Part shown: piece after piece, positions 30,678 to 33,184 of the stretch
Layout of the letters: each line of letters starts with the position of its first letter
Numbering within the stretch: position 1 is the stretch's first letter
Assembly (NCBI GenBank): GCA_011390615.1
Contig: JAABSB010000021.1
Span: 1-33,184, forward strand
Origin: Desulfotignum sp.
GTDB taxonomy: Bacteria > Desulfobacterota > Desulfobacteria > Desulfobacterales > Desulfobacteraceae
DNA: 33,184 bases
Direction: 5' to 3'
Notes under the pieces: model-generated
Told to the model about the DNA's origin: nothing
The model's database searches: none
What the model saw: the letters and a program-made list of their open reading frames with translations, nothing else
Program-made: the position numbers and the translations under genes

Positions 30678-31259
30678 ATGACAGTTGCAGGAAGCAAAAT
30701 TATAGCGGGTCTGGGAAATCCGGGCCAGGATTATACCCGGACCCGTCATAATATCGGTTTTCTGGTGGTGGAAGCCATTGCAGAAAAAGCCGGCGCTGAT
30801 TTCAATAAAAACCGTTTTGACGCTGCCTTTGTAAAGACACGAATCCATGGCCGGGAAGTTTTCCTGGTCAAACCCTTGTCTTATATGAATCGCAGTGGGT
30901 TTCCCCTCCAGAAATTATCTGCATATTTCAAAGTTGATTTCACTGACATTATCGTGGTGCATGATGACATGGACCTTTCCTTCGGCACCATCAAAATTGT
31001 GCAGGACAGGGGTCCTGGCGGCCATAACGGGGTCAGATCCATTATGGATGCCTTTGGCCGCAAAGATTGTATCCGGGTAAGGATCGGGGTGGGGCATCCG
31101 GAAGACCAGGGCCAGGTTACCGGGCATGTGCTGGGCGGGTTTACCCCGGATGAACAGGCTGCCCTGGATGAAATTGTGGCTGCCGCCGCTGATGCATGCA
31201 GTCTTATCCTTTCTAAAGGCGTTGTCCAGGCCATGAATCAGGTCAATTCCAGTCGCTGA
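30678..31259 (+). CDS. pth: Peptidyl-tRNA hydrolase
   Basis: 193 residues. IIAGLGNPGQDYTRTRHNIGFLVVEAIA holds the catalytic His (His24). KPLSYMNRSG, VVHDDMDLSFG (catalytic Asp) and DRGPGGHNGVRSI are further Pth motifs, and the C-terminus fits the family. It releases tRNA from peptidyl-tRNA that drops off ribosomes. It starts 15 bp after rplY with a weak Shine-Dalgarno, suggesting coupling to rplY translation. Confidence 0.96.
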   Translation: MTVAGSKIIAGLGNPGQDYTRTRHNIGFLVVEAIAEKAGADFNKNRFDAAFVKTRIHGREVFLVKPLSYMNRSGFPLQKLSAYFKVDFTDIIVVHDDMDLSFGTIKIVQDRGPGGHNGVRSIMDAFGRKDCIRVRIGVGHPEDQGQVTGHVLGGFTPDEQAALDEIVAAAADACSLILSKGVVQAMNQVNSSR

Positions 31260-31396
31260 ACATTGGTTATCCTGTCTTACATTATTTTAAATTTTTTATC
31301 TTTGTACGCTTTTTCATTCCTGGTTAAAACCCTTGCCCCCGCTGTATAAAAATGGCTGAAACCGCCTTTGGAAGCGCCCGTTGTAAATCTTTATGG

Positions 31397-31426
31397 TTGA
31401 CAATCTTGTTAATATGTGATTATGTG
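31397..31426 (+). promoter_or_regulatory. Candidate promoter for carD
   Basis: A consensus TTGACA (31397-31402) is followed by TATGTG at 18 bp. The -10 is weak (3 of 6). It lies 80-110 bp upstream of the carD start in a 250-bp intergenic region that is otherwise AT-rich with no gene. Confidence 0.35.
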
Positions 31427-31509
31427 CTTAAGAATGGGCAAATTGTTTCTAACAAAACAAGGTGGGCTATCCAATGGGTGAAAAATCCAAGAACACAAGG
31501 GCTATAACA

Positions 31510-32007
31510 ATGACATCAACCAAAAAAGAATTTGCAAAAGGGGACCTGGCTGTTTATCCTGCACATGGGGTTGGCTGTATTGAGTCAATCGAAAGCAAGG
31601 AGATTAACGGCGATACCATGAATTTTTACATGATGAAAATTGTGGAAAATGGCATGGTTATAATGATCCCCACCTCCAATGTTGAATCAGTGGGATTGCG
31701 GGAGGTTATTCCTGAAACAGAAATCCCGAAAGTCTACAAGGTGATGCAGGAAAAGGCGCAGAATGGCGACAACCAGACATGGAACCGGCGATACAGAGAA
31801 TACATGGACAAGATAAAGACCGGCTCCATTTATGATGTTGCGGAAGTTTTCCGGGATCTTTTTCAACTCAAGCTGGAAAAAGATCTTTCCTTTGGGGAAC
31901 GTAAGCTGCTGGATACAGCCCAGAACCTTCTGGTGCAGGAGTTGTCAACGGCAAAGGATATTGATGAATTATCCATGATGAAAGAAATCGAGAACCTTTT
32001 TCAATAG
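31510..32007 (+). CDS. carD: CarD/CdnL family transcription regulator
   Basis: 165 residues from the ATG at 31510, which has AAGGG 8 nt ahead and gives the usual short tail before FAKGDLAVYPAHGVGCIESIE; in-frame starts at 31462 (GTG) and 31474 (ATG) would add 16 or 12 residues and cannot be excluded. The N-terminal Tudor-like RNA-polymerase-interacting domain spans about 7-60, including MIPTSNVESVGLREVI. The C-terminal helical DNA-binding domain (WNRRYREYMDKIKTGSIYDVAEVFRDLF, KDLSFGERKLLDTAQNLLVQELS) stabilises open promoter complexes, especially at rRNA promoters. It ends in a strong intrinsic terminator. Confidence 0.92.
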   Translation: MTSTKKEFAKGDLAVYPAHGVGCIESIESKEINGDTMNFYMMKIVENGMVIMIPTSNVESVGLREVIPETEIPKVYKVMQEKAQNGDNQTWNRRYREYMDKIKTGSIYDVAEVFRDLFQLKLEKDLSFGERKLLDTAQNLLVQELSTAKDIDELSMMKEIENLFQ

Positions 32008-32031
32008 CCGTTGCACAGGATTTTGCATGAC

Positions 32032-32065
32032 AAGCCGGCGGACAGACAATGTCCACCGGCTTTTT
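32032..32065 (+). terminator. Intrinsic terminator after carD
   Basis: AAGCCGGCGGACA pairs with TGTCCACCGGCTT (one C/A mismatch) around GACAA and runs into TTTTT. It is 25 bp past the carD stop and only 12 bp before the next ATG. Confidence 0.9.
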
Positions 32066-32076
32066 ATTGATACCCA

Positions 32077-33012
32077 ATGAAAATAGACTGGATTATTGAT
32101 TCTGGATCCACAGGCCTGCGGCTGGATTTTCTGGTTGCACAGACAGTGGAAGGCTGCAGCAGATCCCTGGCCACTGCATTGATCAAGCAGGGAAATATCC
32201 AGGTATCCGGGCAGCAAAAGCAGCCTGGATACCGGGTCAAAAAAGCAGACCGGATCACCGGCATAATCCCACGGCCAGGACTGCCCCCGGCTGTGGATCC
32301 TGAACCCGGACCGGTGCATGTGGTGTATGCAGACGCCCATATCCTGGTCCTGGACAAAACCCCGGGCCTGGTGGTTCATCCCGGGGCAGGCTGCCAGCAC
32401 CATACCCTTGTGAACAGACTGCTTTACCATTACCCGGAAATTAAAGATGTGGGTGAAGACCCTTTGCGCCCCGGGATCGTCCACCGTCTGGACAAAGACA
32501 CAAGCGGGCTTATGCTTGTTGCCAGAACAGAACACAGCCTTGATTTTCTACAAAAAGAGTTTAAATACCACCGGGTGAAAAAGACTTACCTGGCTTTGAT
32601 ATCAGGCACTGCGCTTCCGGATTCAGGAGAGATAATGCTTCCTGTGGGTCGGCACCCAAAACACCGCAAGCGCATGGCTGTGACCCTTGAAACAGGAAAA
32701 TCCGCCCATACATCCTGGCAGGTCTGCCGGCGATTTGCCCGTGCCTGCCTTGTCAGTGTGCAACTCCATACCGGCCGCACCCACCAGATCCGGGTGCATT
32801 TTTATAACATGGACCATCCCCTGCTGGGGGACCGGGTCTATCAGTACCGCAGAAATCGCAGAAAACAGCAGGTTTTTCCACGGCAGATGCTGCATTCCTG
32901 GAAAATTGCTTTCAGGCATCCCTATTCCGGCCAAAAAATGCATTTCACCATTGCCCCCCCCCAGGACTTTACCGCTGCTGTGGAAAAAGAAGCAGAATAC
33001 AGTGGCAGCTGA
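32077..33012 (+). CDS. RluA-family rRNA pseudouridine synthase (RluD-like)
   Basis: 311 residues. The N-terminal S4 RNA-binding domain covers about 12-65 (GLRLDFLVAQTVEGCSRSLATALIKQGNIQVSG). The catalytic domain has VLDKTPGLVVHPGAG, GIVHRLDKDTSGLMLVAR with catalytic Asp139, KTYLALISG, and LHTGRTHQIRVHF followed by HPLLGD. This is the RluA/RluC/RluD fold that converts uridine to pseudouridine in 23S rRNA. S4 plus this layout favours RluD or RluC, but the target site cannot be assigned. No Shine-Dalgarno is visible before the ATG, which lies right behind the carD terminator. The C-terminus is basic (YQYRRNRRKQQ). Confidence 0.9.
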   Translation: MKIDWIIDSGSTGLRLDFLVAQTVEGCSRSLATALIKQGNIQVSGQQKQPGYRVKKADRITGIIPRPGLPPAVDPEPGPVHVVYADAHILVLDKTPGLVVHPGAGCQHHTLVNRLLYHYPEIKDVGEDPLRPGIVHRLDKDTSGLMLVARTEHSLDFLQKEFKYHRVKKTYLALISGTALPDSGEIMLPVGRHPKHRKRMAVTLETGKSAHTSWQVCRRFARACLVSVQLHTGRTHQIRVHFYNMDHPLLGDRVYQYRRNRRKQQVFPRQMLHSWKIAFRHPYSGQKMHFTIAPPQDFTAAVEKEAEYSGS

Positions 33013-33070
33013 TCTGGCGGTGTCCTGTGTTAAATAATTGTTAATTATTTTTGAAAATACAGGGATATGG

Positions 33071-33100
33071 TTGACATTTTGTTTTACAGATGGTTATAGA
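33071..33100 (+). promoter_or_regulatory. Candidate sigma-70 promoter at the right edge
   Basis: TTGACA (33071-33076) and TATAGA (33095-33100) are spaced by 18 bp, with both boxes close to consensus. It points to the gene starting at 33172. A small TCCGG/CCGGA hairpin (33113-33128) lies in the predicted leader. Confidence 0.55.
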
Positions 33101-33171
33101 GTAGAGGATTTGTCCGGACCTGACCGGAGACCTGAACAGAACAAGACAATTGCAGACATGAAGGATACGGC

Positions 33172-33184
33172 ATGATTCAATCTA
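33172..33184 (+). CDS. Start of a gene cut by the right edge
   Basis: ATG at 33172 follows AAGGA by 6 nt and a good promoter about 70 bp upstream. Only the residues Met-Ile-Gln-Ser are in the window, so no product can be named. Confidence 0.5.

Noticed and set aside
33032-33050. Terminator after the pseudouridine synthase gene
   Set aside because: The AAATAATT/AATTATTT palindrome has no GC pairs, so a stable terminator is unlikely.

Overview
The window looks like chromosome from a sulfate-reducing, acetyl-CoA-pathway member of the Desulfobacterota (Desulfobacteraceae-like). This is inferred from gene content: a complete carbonyl branch of the Wood-Ljungdahl pathway (acsD, cooS, acsB, acsC, acsE and the nickel-insertion ATPase cooC), divergent fhs and folD of the methyl branch, an ADP-forming acetate-CoA ligase, and the ispE-tRNA-prs-rplY-pth-carD block. 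No 16S rRNA or other strict taxonomic marker is present. No mobile element with a transposase and no CRISPR array was seen.

Left part (1-9646). The window opens inside a radical SAM gene on the minus strand (cut by the left edge), divergent from a homologue of tRNA-queuosine mannosyltransferase (GTDC1/QTMAN, formerly DUF3524). Next on the plus strand come an exported TIGR03790-family protein with a gingipain/caspase-like C-terminal part and a three-part cyclic-nucleotide-binding / P-loop-like / patatin lipase. On the minus strand, a probable three-gene envelope operon is transcribed leftwards: a LolA-like periplasmic protein, an AMIN-DUF1302 outer-membrane beta-barrel, and a two-TM coiled-coil protein with a RelE-fold-like tail.

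Middle (9647-11956). A small DUF134 regulator and a DUF5320 partner sit behind a promoter framed by a perfect 19-bp inverted repeat. A long hairpin and a perfect AT-rich palindrome follow, then an erythrose-4-phosphate-dehydrogenase-type member of the GAPDH family.

Core (12002-27640). The minus-strand operon acsD-cooS-acsB-acsC-acsE-(98-aa unknown)-cooC lies back to back with plus-strand fhs-folD and, further on, the acetate-CoA ligase. A 750-bp AT-rich divergent intergenic region lies between acsD and fhs. Together they would link formate and CO2 or CO through methyl-THF and CO to acetyl-CoA, and acetyl-CoA to acetate with ATP yield or cost; the direction (autotrophy or acetate oxidation) cannot be told from sequence. 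AcsD carries a ~175-residue low-complexity, TolA-like C-terminal extension built partly from a 24-nt tandem repeat, the oddest coding feature here.

Right part (27654-33184). A housekeeping run: DUF1844 protein, ispE (TTG start overlapping the previous stop), tRNA-Gln(UUG), prs, rplY (probable TTG start), pth, carD, a clear intrinsic terminator, an RluA-family pseudouridine synthase, and the first codons of another gene behind a sigma-70-like promoter at the right edge.
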